In this document: in pieces, positions 1-9,376 of the stretch
Numbering within the stretch: the stretch's first letter is position 1
How the letters are laid out: each line of letters opens with the position of its first letter
Source of the DNA: Iodidimonas nitroreducens
Lineage (GTDB): Bacteria; Pseudomonadota; Alphaproteobacteria; Sphingomonadales; Rhodothalassiaceae
Reading direction: 5' to 3' (one strand)
DNA length: 64,000 nucleotides
Assembly: GCF_008579165.1 (NCBI RefSeq)
Contig: NZ_BKCN01000002.1
The notes under the pieces: model-generated
The model's input: the letters and a program-made list of their open reading frames with translations, nothing else
Told to the model about the DNA's origin: nothing
The model's database searches: none
Position numbers and translations under genes: made by a program

Positions 1-311
1 ATGCTCGGCAAAGGCAAAGTGGGATGCGCGGCGCTCACTTTATTCATATCAAAAACTTCACCATTGGCAGTCGGCTTGCCATGAAAGTTCGGCCCATACC
101 AGGATGCCACCCCTACCCGATCATAATCATGATCGATGGCCGGATAATACCAGATGCCGCCGATCTGATAGGGTCGGCCCACTTTTTGTTCCGTGGATTG
201 CGGTGGGGCGCTTCCTGGGCCATAAGATCCCGATCCGCTGCTGCAGGCAGCCAGAACCAAAAGGCAAAGCGCGGGCAGGATCTGTTTCACTGTCATGGTC
301 TTCAGGATCAT
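1..311 (-). CDS. rlpA: RlpA-family septal ring lytic transglycosylase (lipoprotein), 3' part beyond window
   Basis: RlpA proteins are outer-membrane lipoproteins with a double-psi beta-barrel that cleave denuded glycan strands at the septum. The visible N-terminal ~100 residues show a lipoprotein signal ending in a lipobox (LAAC, then a Ser/Gly-rich linker) and the family opening GVASWYGPNFHGKPTANGE. The gene runs off the left edge, so the C-terminal part (a SPOR domain in many RlpAs) cannot be judged. Two in-frame ATGs are possible, at 311 and 296. I took 311 because a G-run lies just upstream; both leave the lipobox intact. It starts 9 bases after the stop of the lytic transglycosylase gene and is probably co-transcribed with it. 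Confidence 0.85.
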   Translation of the reverse strand, partial: MILKTMTVKQILPALCLLVLAACSSGSGSYGPGSAPPQSTEQKVGRPYQIGGIWYYPAIDHDYDRVGVASWYGPNFHGKPTANGEVFDMNKVSAAHPTLPLPS

Positions 312-320
312 ATCCCCCCA

Positions 321-1439
321 TCATTCAGCCGATAAAAGGGCATCAGCCAGATGCCCCACAGCCAGAGCATAAAGATCGGAACAATTATAGCTCAAAATGG
401 CCCGGTAATTTCCATAAGTCAGAAAAGCCTGATCGGCAACCGTCCCCGGCTTCACAAGGGATGCCTTGATCTCAACCATCGGCAAAGCCTCGCCATTCAG
501 GCGCTTCACGCCTCGGCGATCCCATTCCGCCAGGCTGAGCATCCGGCTGTGATTTCTAAGGGCCCGACTACAGCTTGATGGGGGCGTTTCCTGGGCCAGA
601 TCGCCCTTCGTGGGCAAAAGATCAGGAGGCACGCGCACCGACCTGCCCCATATATAGCGATCATCCCAGCCATGGGATTTCAGATAATTGGCAATCGATG
701 CGAAAACATCCACGGGGGTATTCCAGATATCGCGGCGGCCATCCTTATCGAAATCTTCGGCATAGGCGATGAAACTGCCGGGCATGAACTGGCTTTGGCC
801 CATGGCCCCGGCCCATGATCCTTTCATCTCGGATGCGGTGATATGCCCTTCATCAATGATTTGCAGGGCGGAAAAAAGCTGCCGGCGGAAAAAATCTGAT
901 CGCCGCCGATCATAAGCCAGGGTGGCAAGGGATTGAATGACATTCATGCCCCCGGTGAAGGAACCATAATTGGTTTCCAACCCCCAAATGGCGGCGATAA
1001 ACCGAGGCTGCACACCATAATGATCGGCCACGGCGCGCAAAGGCTCGCGATATTCAACCATCATCTCCCGTCCGCGTTTGATCCGCACCGGGGAGACGCG
1101 GGCAGCGAGATACTCCTCGAAAGTCTGGGTGAATTCAGGCTGTTTGCGATCCAGTTCCACCACCCGTTCATTGGGGACCACCGCGCCCAAAGCGGCATCA
1201 ATCGTTGCCTTAGAAATTCCTTTGCTGCGGGCTTCGGCGCGCAATTCATCAAGCCATTGATCAAAAGGCGGCAGCGAAGGCTCTGGTGCGTCAGTGTCCT
1301 CAGCGGTGTCTTGAGCCTTCAGGGTGGATGGAGCGAAGGGCAAAAAAGCCACGCTCATAAAGATGATCACCATAAAGGCGCGCATAAAAAGCCAAGGCGA
1401 AAGCGTGCGATTAAAATGGCGGAAGGACACAAAACCCAT
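321..1439 (-). CDS. MltB-family lytic murein transglycosylase (GH103)
   Basis: Cleaves peptidoglycan between MurNAc and GlcNAc to give anhydro-muropeptides. The family core is clear: the catalytic glutamate lies in AAIWGLETNYGSFTGG, followed by the substrate-groove signatures GAMGQSQFMPGSFIAYA and DFDKDGRRDIWNTPVDVFASIANYL. The C-terminus has the usual YALAVGHLAD ending. A hydrophobic signal segment precedes an Ala/Gln cleavage region (TLKAQ), so the protein is periplasmic. I chose the ATG at 1439 because AAGGAA lies about 9 bases upstream; a later ATG at 1385 would give a shorter signal peptide. It lies directly upstream of rlpA, so two septal or cell-wall lytic enzymes probably share an operon. 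Confidence 0.9.
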   Translation of the reverse strand: MGFVSFRHFNRTLSPWLFMRAFMVIIFMSVAFLPFAPSTLKAQDTAEDTDAPEPSLPPFDQWLDELRAEARSKGISKATIDAALGAVVPNERVVELDRKQPEFTQTFEEYLAARVSPVRIKRGREMMVEYREPLRAVADHYGVQPRFIAAIWGLETNYGSFTGGMNVIQSLATLAYDRRRSDFFRRQLFSALQIIDEGHITASEMKGSWAGAMGQSQFMPGSFIAYAEDFDKDGRRDIWNTPVDVFASIANYLKSHGWDDRYIWGRSVRVPPDLLPTKGDLAQETPPSSCSRALRNHSRMLSLAEWDRRGVKRLNGEALPMVEIKASLVKPGTVADQAFLTYGNYRAILSYNCSDLYALAVGHLADALLSAE

Positions 1440-1711
1440 GAAAAAACTTTCCTTATGATCGCACAATCAGATGAAACGCTATAGAATGCCCGCTCATATC
1501 CCCTCAAAGCCTCGATATTTTGTGACCTTTACAGAGATGTGCGGCGCATTTTAGGCGGCCATGGTCTTAGTTTCTACAAGTGGCGCTCTGATCGCAAGCA
1601 TTGTCATTGCTTTTGATGCCAATTGATATTTTTGGGGAATTGGCAATCGCCGATGATACGCTTAGGCACTTGGCGACAGCAAAAACTTCGGATACAAGGG
1701 CGCCATATCGC

Positions 1712-1801
1712 GGACGGGTGGCAGAGCGGTTGAATGCACCGGTCTTGAAAACCGGCAAGGGTGCAAGCCCTTCGTGGGTTCGAATCCCACCCCGTCCGCC
1801 A
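1712..1801 (+). tRNA. tRNA-Ser (anticodon TGA)
   Basis: The gene is 90 bases including an encoded CCA at 1799-1801. The acceptor stem GGACGGG (1712-1718) pairs with CCCGTCC (1791-1797) and the discriminator is G1798. The anticodon stem CCGGT/ACCGG (1739-1743, 1751-1755) closes the loop CTTGAAA with anticodon TGA at 1746-1748, reading UCA and other UCN serine codons. A long variable arm follows and the T-arm GTGGGTTCGAATCCCAC is intact. It stands alone between the transglycosylase and the DUF2254 gene. Confidence 0.97.
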
Positions 1802-1843
1802 TTTTTTCCTGCTCGTTATACCAATAGCCGTCATCCCAAGCAT

Positions 1844-3087
1844 TCAATCGCTGATGTCTTGCGCCAAAGAATCCAGCAGGGCTTTTTCTTCGGGATGGGC
1901 AAGAGCGATTTTGGCATGATCCAAAGCCTTCGCCGAAATGATCAAGGCAGCCTTCCCATAAATATCGGGGGCAGCGATCCGCAGAGCCTGCAAGGATTTT
2001 TGCAAACGGATCTGCACCTCGATCAGCCCTGCTCCATCACGCGCAATGGGCAGAAAAGCATCTTCGAGCAGTTCAATCGGCTTGATGGGAGGCACGAAAA
2101 GATCCGGATATTTCGGCTCTTTTTGTTGCTCGGGATCATATTCGAGCAAAACCGAGACGATCCGCCCCAAAACCTCGATCGCTGTGCCCGGATCATTGAC
2201 CGAAGGCGACAAGGCGCGCGAGGCGATTTCAGACAAGACGATGACCCCGAAACGCGGGTCCTGATCATAATTTCGCACCTTGCCGATGGTAAAGGCAAAG
2301 CTGAGATGCTGCGTATCTTCCTCAGATAATTCGTCGGCCGAATGGCTGAACAAAGGGCGACCGGGATAGCAATAGCTGCCCGGCAGCACCGATAGCCAGA
2401 TGCGACAGTGCCGCGCGCTGGCAAATTCAGCCAATCGCTCCATATCGATATGCTGAACATATCCACAAAGGGGAGATGTAACCGGCAGGCTTTCATCCGG
2501 GGGTGGCCCTTCATAAGGGCACCCACCAGACTGGGGGATTGGCTTCTGGATTGCAAGGCGTGAATGGCTGCCCGCTCCACACGATTGATGGCATCGCTCA
2601 TCCGGCCAAATTCCATCAAATGGGAAATCCAGCGCAATAAGGCACCCACCACCATCGCAATGACAGCAATCGTGACCAGAAACAGCAGCAACCGCCCACC
2701 ATCATCATAAGCGCCAGCCTGCAAGGTGATGATGCCAACGATGCTATAAAGAAAAGACCCGATGAAGCTTGCCAGAACGATCTGGCTGGTTTTGTCTTCG
2801 TGTAAAAGCCTTGCAACACGGGGGGTTGCTGCATTGGAAACCGTTGAAAGCGTTGTCACCATGATCGACAGGGAGAAGGTGGTGACTGCCAGCATCGATG
2901 TTGCCAGAATACCCAGCACCCGATCAACGGCATCAGCCCCGAAGGTGGCCCCAATATTTTGGGGGATCATGGGGCCCAAAGGAACCGAGACCAAAGCCGT
3001 TAACACCCCGAGCAGGGCATAGGAAACGGCCCGCACCCAGATACGCCGCATGATCTGTTGCAGATGCCAGTGCCATTTGCCGATCAT
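1844..3087 (-). CDS. DUF2254 family membrane protein, frameshifted
   Basis: The N-terminal half has several hydrophobic segments (around residues 15-40, 60-85, 105-130 and 140-160), including ILATSMLAVTTFSLSIMVTT, typical of DUF2254 inner-membrane proteins, whose function is unknown. The soluble half, with GYVQHIDMERL and ASRALSPSVNDPGTAIEVL, is in a different frame. The frames join near 2511, where one base appears to be missing inside the inverted repeat GCCCTTATGAAGGGC. Restoring one base gives a continuous ~415-residue protein, the normal length for the family. It starts 144 bases from the divergent rluA-like gene. No functional partner is evident. Confidence 0.8.
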
Positions 3088-3231
3088 TTGATCTTTCCTT
3101 CAGAAGCGAAGATTTCCGTGACATAGCATCTGAATATGCCCATAGGATCATGTCGAGCTTTTTGTTAGGAAGGCTCATGCATTTGCACACAAATGAATAT
3201 CCCTTCCCGCCCATTGATCGGCCAGCCAACC

Positions 3232-3958
3232 ATGACGGATCTGCTCTCGCGCGTTTTATTTCGTGATCATCTGGTGATCATCCTCAATAAACCTGCGGGC
3301 CTTGCGGTTCACAGCGGGCCGCGCGGAAAAGCATCCCTCGAGGATGATTTCGATCAATTGCGCTTTGGCCTGCCCCGGCTTCCGGCTTTGGCGCATCGTC
3401 TTGATGCCGATACCAGCGGCTGTCTCGTTTTAGGCCGCCATCCCAAAGCCCTGCGCAAGCTGGGGCGGATTTTCAGCGAGGGTTTAGCGCGCAAAACCTA
3501 TCTGGCCATCACCACATCCCCGCCCCCCGCAACCAAAGATCATTGATCATCCCCTGTTGAAAATCAGCAGCAAGGCAGGCGGCTGGAAAATGATTGTCAG
3601 CCCTAAAGGAAAAAGCGCGATCACCGATTATCGTGTTCTGGACTCCTGGGATGGGCACCATTTGCTGGAGCTTCACCCCCGCACCGGGCGCACCCACCAG
3701 ATCAGGGTACATCTGGCAGAAATCGGCTGCCCCATCCTCGGCGAGCCAAAATATGATCCGGCCCTGAAAGCGAGTGCCCCAGCCCATAAGGATCGAGACT
3801 CGGCGCAACCTTCAAATGATCAAAAGCTCTATCTTCATGCCCGCCGTATTGAATTACCGCTCTATGCTGATCGCCCCTTAATCGATATCAGGGCCCCCCT
3901 GCCTGATCATTTTAAAATGCTGATCAATCAATATGATCAATCCCATCTTTCTTTTTAA
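3232..3958 (+). CDS. RluA-family pseudouridine synthase, frameshifted
   Basis: Converts specific uridines of rRNA or tRNA to pseudouridine. The catalytic aspartate is in AHRLDADTSGCLVLGR, the second signature is RTGRTHQIRVHLAEIGCPILGEPKYD, and there is no S4 domain ahead of the catalytic part. I chose ATG 3232 (MTDLLSRVLFRDHLV) because family homology begins there. The frame changes near 3544, between TTSPPPATKDH and IDHPLLKISSKAGG. The change equals two missing bases or one extra base, and the sequence around it (GATCATTGATCAT) is repetitive. Joined, the protein is about 242 residues, within the short RluA range. The exact target base cannot be told from sequence. Confidence 0.85.
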
Positions 3959-4088
3959 AATACGCCTTAAAATTGAATATTAACCTTAGATGCAGCTTAG
4001 TTAAAAATCCAGAGGTTGAATTTTGCACATTTTTGCGCGTTAATAAATTGTTGCTGCCTGGTGCCGTCACTTTTGCAAAGATGTCGAA

Positions 4089-6745
4089 ATGCTGAATAAC
4101 CCTCATGTTCTGTCGCGATTATCAGAGTCCCGCTTTCTGGACTATTTTGAACATATCGGTCGCGGCATCATCATTTTTGACAAGCATTTCAAATATATCT
4201 GGTCCAATCGAAATTTTCGCGAGATGATGGGCTATCCTGAGCATTATTATCAGGATGACATGCTGATCGATCAATTTGTGGCCTATGATTGCAAACGGGG
4301 CCTTTATGGCACAGCAAGGCCAGAGATCGTTGCGGCTGAATTAAAGGCTGAACTCGGCGCCTCTGATACATCGTCCATCGAGATCGAAATCCCCAATGGC
4401 CCGATCGTGCAATTGGATCGTCGCATGGCAGCCGATGGAAGCTATGTATATGAATGCACCAATGTCACCCATCTGCGCTCTGAAACAGAACGCAGCGCGC
4501 AGGATACGGCCATCATTCAGCAGCTATCGGATGGTGTGGTTGTCGCCAATCTGGATTATCGGCTGATCTATTTCAATTCCGCTTATCTCAAGCTTTTCAG
4601 CTTTGCCCTCAAAGACCCCAATGCCATGTTTTTGCCGCCTCATGGCATGGCCGCGACGATGGAATTTCAGGCCTTTACCAAAGCCATGGACAGCGCCATT
4701 GCCGATCATGGGCGCTATGAATGTGAATTGCGCATCAAGGGACAGGATGACGAGGAAAAGATCATCCATAGCACCTGCCTGCCGCGCCGCGATATTGCAG
4801 GACACCATATCGGCTATATTGGTATTTTCCGCGATATAACCAAAAGCGCCCATGATCGGGCGCGATTGGAACGCCAGAATCGGGTGATTTCACAATTGAA
4901 CGATTCCGTGGTGATTGCCGATCACAATGGCAAAATAACCGATTGCAATCCTGCGACCATCGATATCTTCGGCTATGAGCTTGATGAGCTAAAGGGCAAG
5001 CGGCTGCTCGAAACCGTTCAGATGTATAAAAATACCGGCAGCATGAAGCTGTTTGTCATGAATGCCTTGAAAACCGGCGGAAGCTGGAATGGCGAGCTTA
5101 ATCTGCGCCACAAGGATGGGCATCTCGTGGTCATGGATTGCAATGTTCAGCCTTTTTCGATGAGCATGGCAATCGTATCGGAATGATTGGGGTGCATCGC
5201 GATATCACCAAACGCCAGCGCGCGGAAATGGAGATCAAGCAGCAAAACCAGATCATCGAGCATATGTGGGAAGCGGTAATCATTACCGATCCCCAAGGCC
5301 GCATCGAAGAATATAATGCCAGCGCTAGCCGCATTTTGGGCCTGCATGATAAACGCCCGGCCAATGAAGCCTGCAAGCAGCATCTGATCCAGATTACCGA
5401 TAATGTTAAGAAAACGGGCCGCCATGAGGAGGAATATGTCATCGGCGATCCGGCCAGCCCTGATGCGATTTACATGGATTGCCTCGCCATGCCGGTCATC
5501 GGCCGGGATGGGGATGTTGTCAGGATCGTCAGCGTGCATCGCGATGTAACAGACCGGATTCGCCGACAAAAAGAGCAGGATGAACGGACGATTCAAAAAG
5601 AGCGGTCCATGCGCCTTGAATCTTTGGGAAAAATTGCCGGGGGGATCGCCCATGATTTTAACAATCTGCTGACCCCGGTTCTGGGCTATGCACATCTGGC
5701 AAGATCAGCGGCTGAAAAAGAGTCACCCGTTTATCATGATATTGATCGGGTGATTAAAGGCATGGAAAAAGCCCGCAATCTGGTGCGCCAGATCCTGGCT
5801 TTCGGCCAAAAGCTGGATAGCACTCGGTCTATCGAGGTGTTTGATGATCTGATTGCCACGACCCTAAGCCTCCTTAAAGACAGCTTCCCGCCGTCAGTCG
5901 AAGTTTTATGGACTCCAGGCTGCGCCGATACCCGCATCCAATGCAATAAAACATTAATCGATCAGCTTTTCATGAATTTATGCTGGAATGCAGTGCAGGC
6001 CATGCACGAAGGCGGCACATTAAGCATCAAAACCGATCAGAAAGGCGATTGGGCAGCGATCCGATCGCAATTTCAACTCAAAGGCGATGATCATGTAAGA
6101 TTGGTCATCAGCGATACCGGGCCGGGGATCGACGCCAAAACCAAAAATCACATCTATGAACCGTTTTTCACCACCAAGGGATCATCCAAAAGCCACGGGC
6201 TTGGATTGTCGGTGGTGCATGGCGTGGTCAAGGCCCATGGCGGGACCATTCTTGTGCATAACATCAAGCCTCATGGTGCTTGTTTCGAAATTTATCTGCC
6301 TGCCACAAAAGATCATAATATAGCTGCAAATCAGCCTGAATTCTCAGATAAACATCAATATAGAAACAACAAAGAAACAATTCTGATTATTGATGATGAG
6401 GAGGATGTCAGAAAAATTCTAAGAAGAATGCTCAATGACATGGGTATCAAAACATTGTGTGCCGAAAGCGGACCGCGCGCCATTGAAATAATAAAAAATA
6501 ATCCCAATATAAATTTGGTGATTACAGATTATTTAATGCCGGAAATGAGCGGTGAAGATTTCGCGAAAACATTTCGATTGCACAACAAATCCACACCCAT
6601 TGTTTTGCTCAGTGCCGTCATCGAGCCAAGAACTGTCAGGGAATATCGCGCTTGGGGCGTTAATGCCTTGTTACAAAAACCGGTTGTGCCCGAAGATCTG
6701 TATGAAATGATCTGCGCGCAACTGGATGGGGAAAACAAAGCTTGA
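4089..6745 (+). CDS. Hybrid sensor histidine kinase with several PAS domains and a C-terminal receiver, frameshifted
   Basis: Restored length is about 885 residues. Three or four PAS domains come first, including one opening VISQLNDSVVIADHNGKITD and PAC-type ends such as GMIGVHRDITKRQRAE. The kinase follows: H-box GKIAGGIAHDFNNLLTPVLGY, N-box NLCWNAVQAM, G1 DTGPGI and G2 GLGLSVVHGVV. The C-terminal receiver has the acidic pair DDEED, the phospho-acceptor in LVITDYLMPEMSG and lysine in LQKPV. No membrane segment is seen, so it probably senses a cytoplasmic signal. The frame breaks near 5155, where a run of five T would need six (QPFFDEHGNRIG). The receiver is much more AT-rich than the rest. 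The OmpR-type regulator at 6793 is the likely partner. Confidence 0.88.
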
Positions 6746-6792
6746 ACTGAAATTGAAAATTTGCAGTCGCAAATATGAAGATGGGGATTTTC

Positions 6793-7551
6793 ATGAACAA
6801 AGTTGCCTATTTACACACCGAAAAGGCAGACCATGTGGAATGCGGACGCATTCTTCTGGTTGAAGATGATACAGATAATCGGGAGATGATCGCCCGCTTT
6901 CTCGCCCGCGATGGGCATCATGTGGACAGCGTTGCCAATGGGGCTGATGCCCTTGAAAAAGGTGCCGAACAAAGCTTTGATCTGGCCATCATCGATCTTG
7001 GTCTGCCGGATATTGATGGCATCATTCTGGTGCGCCAATTTTCCCGCCGCCTGGGTATCCCGGTTCTGGTTTTAAGCGGACAATCTGAAACCGAGCAACG
7101 CATTCGCGGGCTGAAAGAAGGGGCCGATGATTATTTGGCCAAACCCTTCGAGCCCAATGAGCTAGCAGCCCGCATTGAAGCGATTTTGCGCGCCCGCAGG
7201 CAAGCCTCAAGCCTGTCCCTGAAAAACGGCAAGCGCTATGTCATCGATGGTTGGATCATTGATACGCTGCGCGAAACCGTTGTCAATCAGGCGGGTGAAA
7301 CGGTTTTTCTGTCAAACGCCGAATTCAAGCTTTTAAAAGCCCTGATGGAAAAACCCAATCAGGTGCTATCGCGCAAGGATATTCTTGATCTCACCCATTC
7401 CGGAGAGGATGCCACCGAGCGCAGTGTTGATATTCAGGTCACGCGCTTGCGGAAAAAGCTGGAAACCGATCAGGAAAAAATGCAGCTCATCCGCACGGTG
7501 CGTCGGGCTGGCTATATGCTCGTAGCCGACAAGATCGAGTCAACAGACTAG
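6793..7551 (+). CDS. OmpR/PhoB-family response regulator
   Basis: A receiver domain (GRILLVEDDTDNREMIARFL, phospho-acceptor in LAIIDLGLPDIDG, lysine in LAKPFEPNEL) is followed by a winged-helix DNA-binding domain (LSNAEFKLLKALMEKPNQVLSR, then VDIQVTRLRKKLE and IRTVRRAGYML). It is probably a DNA-binding transcription regulator phosphorylated by the upstream hybrid kinase, 47 bases away on the same strand. I took ATG 6793 because GGGG lies about 6 bases upstream; in-frame ATGs at 6775 and 6781 are alternatives. A large imperfect hairpin (7572-7616) lies just after the stop codon. Its regulon cannot be inferred. Confidence 0.9.
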   Translation: MNKVAYLHTEKADHVECGRILLVEDDTDNREMIARFLARDGHHVDSVANGADALEKGAEQSFDLAIIDLGLPDIDGIILVRQFSRRLGIPVLVLSGQSETEQRIRGLKEGADDYLAKPFEPNELAARIEAILRARRQASSLSLKNGKRYVIDGWIIDTLRETVVNQAGETVFLSNAEFKLLKALMEKPNQVLSRKDILDLTHSGEDATERSVDIQVTRLRKKLETDQEKMQLIRTVRRAGYMLVADKIESTD

Positions 7552-7571
7552 GCCTCGTGCCTGTAAAGGCT

Positions 7572-7616
7572 ATCAAGAGGGCAATTGCCTTGTTTTTTGG
7601 TGAATGCCCCCTTGAT
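7572..7616 (+). terminator. Nested hairpin after the response regulator, possible terminator
   Basis: Two 12-base arms, ATCAAGAGGGCA (7572-7583) and TGCCCCCTTGAT (7605-7616), pair at 11 of 12 positions. Inside them the short palindrome GGCAATTGCC is followed by TTGTTTTTT, which looks like a small intrinsic terminator. The two structures share bases and cannot form together. No T-run follows the large hairpin, so termination would depend on the inner one. Confidence 0.4.
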
Positions 7617-7694
7617 GGCTTGAACGGTCTGTGCTCAATGATAAAAAAATTCGGGCCAAAAATCAGTCTTGATCAGCAGCTATTGGTATCGTTC

Positions 7695-8036
7695 ATGAGC
7701 AGTGAAAAAATCAAAAGCCAATTGATCGCCTTGCAATCAAGCTTACGCGCCTTCCATGATGGGGATGGAGAGCGCACAAAGCCGGTGATGCTTGATCAAA
7801 GCTCTGTGGGGCGTTTATCGCGCATGGATGCCATCCAGGGTCAGGCCATGTCATCAGCGGTCCGACAAAGACGCGAAAACACCCTGAAAAAAATCGATCA
7901 GGCCCTGCAACGGATCGATGATGGCGACTATGGCTATTGCATCACCTGTGGCGAGGAAATCGCATCCCAGCGTCTTGAGATCGATCCCACCGCATCACAA
8001 TGCACATCCTGCGCTTCGGGCGGCTTTCAAGGCTGA
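7695..8036 (+). CDS. TraR/DksA family C4 zinc-finger protein
   Basis: A small protein (~113 residues) with a coiled-coil-like charged N-terminal half (QRRENTLKKIDQALQRIDDG) and a complete four-cysteine zinc finger, YGYCITCGEEIASQRLEIDP then CTSC. TraR/DksA proteins insert into the secondary channel of RNA polymerase and change promoter kinetics; some members of this short group are uncharacterised. ATG 7695 (MSSEKIKSQ) gives the family length, while upstream in-frame starts would add an unconserved tail. It follows the response regulator and its stop overlaps the convergent TPR-SPOR gene by 10 bases. It differs from the zinc-less DksA at 15229-15654. Confidence 0.85.
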   Translation: MSSEKIKSQLIALQSSLRAFHDGDGERTKPVMLDQSSVGRLSRMDAIQGQAMSSAVRQRRENTLKKIDQALQRIDDGDYGYCITCGEEIASQRLEIDPTASQCTSCASGGFQG

Positions 8037-9355
8037 AGCCCGATATTTTCGGTCACCTCCAAAGGCTTGAGGTTTTCAACAAAAGGCATCACCGTGCATT
8101 CGGCGCTTTGTTCATGAAGCTCAGCACAGATTGCTTTCCCGGCGCTATAGCCCTTCACCGGACCGGTTAAAAGCCGCCACACCGTTTTTAGATCCTTGAA
8201 GCGTCCTTCGGCATAATAGGGCTTGAACCCGGCCAAAGTTGGCAGGGCATTAACGAGGCTCCAGGCTTTTTCAACGCGCTCAAGGCTTGAAAATGTGCCC
8301 AATTGAAGATGATACTCGGGAACGGCCTCGCTGGTCGTTTTTGCGGGCTTCACCGATGCGGGGGCTGGTTCCGGCTTCTTTTCAGGCGCGATGGGCACAG
8401 GTTTCTTTGGCGGATCGAGTTTCACCTCTGCACTTCCGTTGATTTCCGGGCTGTCGATTTCCGACCTGTCGGTTTCCGACCTGTCGATTTCAGGGCTCGC
8501 CGCTTCCTTTGCTCCGTCGTCATAAGGTAATTGCCCCAAAAAAACGGCAGAGGCGAGCGCGCGCCCCGATAAATCGCCCAATCGTGCATAAAAGGGGGCA
8601 TTGCGTCGGGCCTGCTCGGCATTGAGCGCCTTTACTGCTAAGCGCTGGGCTTCATCAGGACGGCCTTCCATGGCCGCGATCAGCGCCAGATTTTCGTCAA
8701 CAACACGGCTGTTGGCTTCAGGTCTATCGGTTGCCTGCAAAAGATCGCGCGCTGCCGCATATTCCCCCGATAAAGCCATTGAAAGCGCCAGATTGCTCAG
8801 GATATCCGCATCATCCGGGGCGCGTAAAAGCCCTTCGGCATAGGCAAGGCGGGCCGCATCATGCTGGGCTTTCAGATCAAGGGAAACGGCCAGCAGATTA
8901 TAGCTGCGCGCCGAGTCCCGCCCCGCATCATGCAGTTTCAAGATCAGCTTTTCACTGCGGTCGAATTGTCCATCACCAATCAAAAGCCCGGCAAGCGCAA
9001 GAGTCGCCGCTTCATGATCTGGCTTTTTCAAAAGCGCCTGCTCCAATGCAGTGCGGGCGCGTTCCCGTTCGCCAATCGCCAGAAAAATCTCACCCAATGC
9101 GGTATCGATATCGGGATCATTGGGCGCCTTTAACTGCGCCTGACGATAAAATTGCAGCGCCGATTGCAAATCACCAGCCTTTTGAAAGCGGTCCCCCAGC
9201 CTTTTCAGGCGCGGCGCGTTCATATCATCGATGCCCGCGCGCACCCCTTCATCACGATCCATGCGCGCGGATTGCGATGCGCAGCCGCCTGCCATCAGGG
9301 CCGATAACAAAAGCATGAGCCATAAAGCCAGCTTCAAAAGCCCCCGGTTCATCAT
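8027..9355 (-). CDS. TPR and SPOR domain lipoprotein
   Basis: The signal peptide ends in a lipobox (LMAGGCASQS). Residues ~35-260 form consecutive TPR helices (for example GDLQSALQFYRQAQLKAPNDP). A Pro/Lys/Ser linker follows, and the C-terminal ~80 residues form a SPOR domain (EYHLQLGTFSSLERVEKAW, then VWRLLTGPVKGYSAGKAI), which binds denuded glycan at the septum. The linker contains four 15-base tandem repeats (8441-8500) giving an acidic Ser/Glu/Asp/Arg stretch. The likely role is a periplasmic scaffold for division or cell-wall work; the protein interactions are unknown. ATGs at 9355 and 9352 both follow GGGGCAGG. It is close upstream of nothing on its strand except the CaiB-type gene, whose stop lies 21 bases before its start. 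Confidence 0.82.
   Translation of the reverse strand: MMNRGLLKLALWLMLLLSALMAGGCASQSARMDRDEGVRAGIDDMNAPRLKRLGDRFQKAGDLQSALQFYRQAQLKAPNDPDIDTALGEIFLAIGERERARTALEQALLKKPDHEAATLALAGLLIGDGQFDRSEKLILKLHDAGRDSARSYNLLAVSLDLKAQHDAARLAYAEGLLRAPDDADILSNLALSMALSGEYAAARDLLQATDRPEANSRVVDENLALIAAMEGRPDEAQRLAVKALNAEQARRNAPFYARLGDLSGRALASAVFLGQLPYDDGAKEAASPEIDRSETDRSEIDSPEINGSAEVKLDPPKKPVPIAPEKKPEPAPASVKPAKTTSEAVPEYHLQLGTFSSLERVEKAWSLVNALPTLAGFKPYYAEGRFKDLKTVWRLLTGPVKGYSAGKAICAELHEQSAECTVMPFVENLKPLEVTENIGLQP
8441..8500 (-). repeat. Four tandem 15-base repeats in the TPR-SPOR linker
   Basis: Four units start at 8441, 8456, 8471 and 8486. On the plus strand the first reads GATTTCCGGGCTGTC; the others differ at one to four bases. 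The unit is five codons long, so changes in copy number keep the frame and only lengthen or shorten the linker. Confidence 0.75.
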
Positions 9356-9376
9356 CCTGCCCCTTTCTTTAGAATG

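Noticed and set aside
3978..4002. TTAAC/GTTAA inverted pair ahead of the hybrid kinase as a CtrA or repressor site
   Set aside because: Only the five outer bases pair and the spacing fits no CtrA box; too weak to call.
5140..5170. Programmed -1 frameshifting as the reason for the broken genes (T-run in the hybrid kinase, G-run in the hydrolase-OsmC gene at 11505)
   Set aside because: The runs are not in phase with the X XXY YYZ slippery pattern, and most other break sites (for example AGCATGAT in the ABC-F gene) have no slippery sequence. A common programmed mechanism does not fit.
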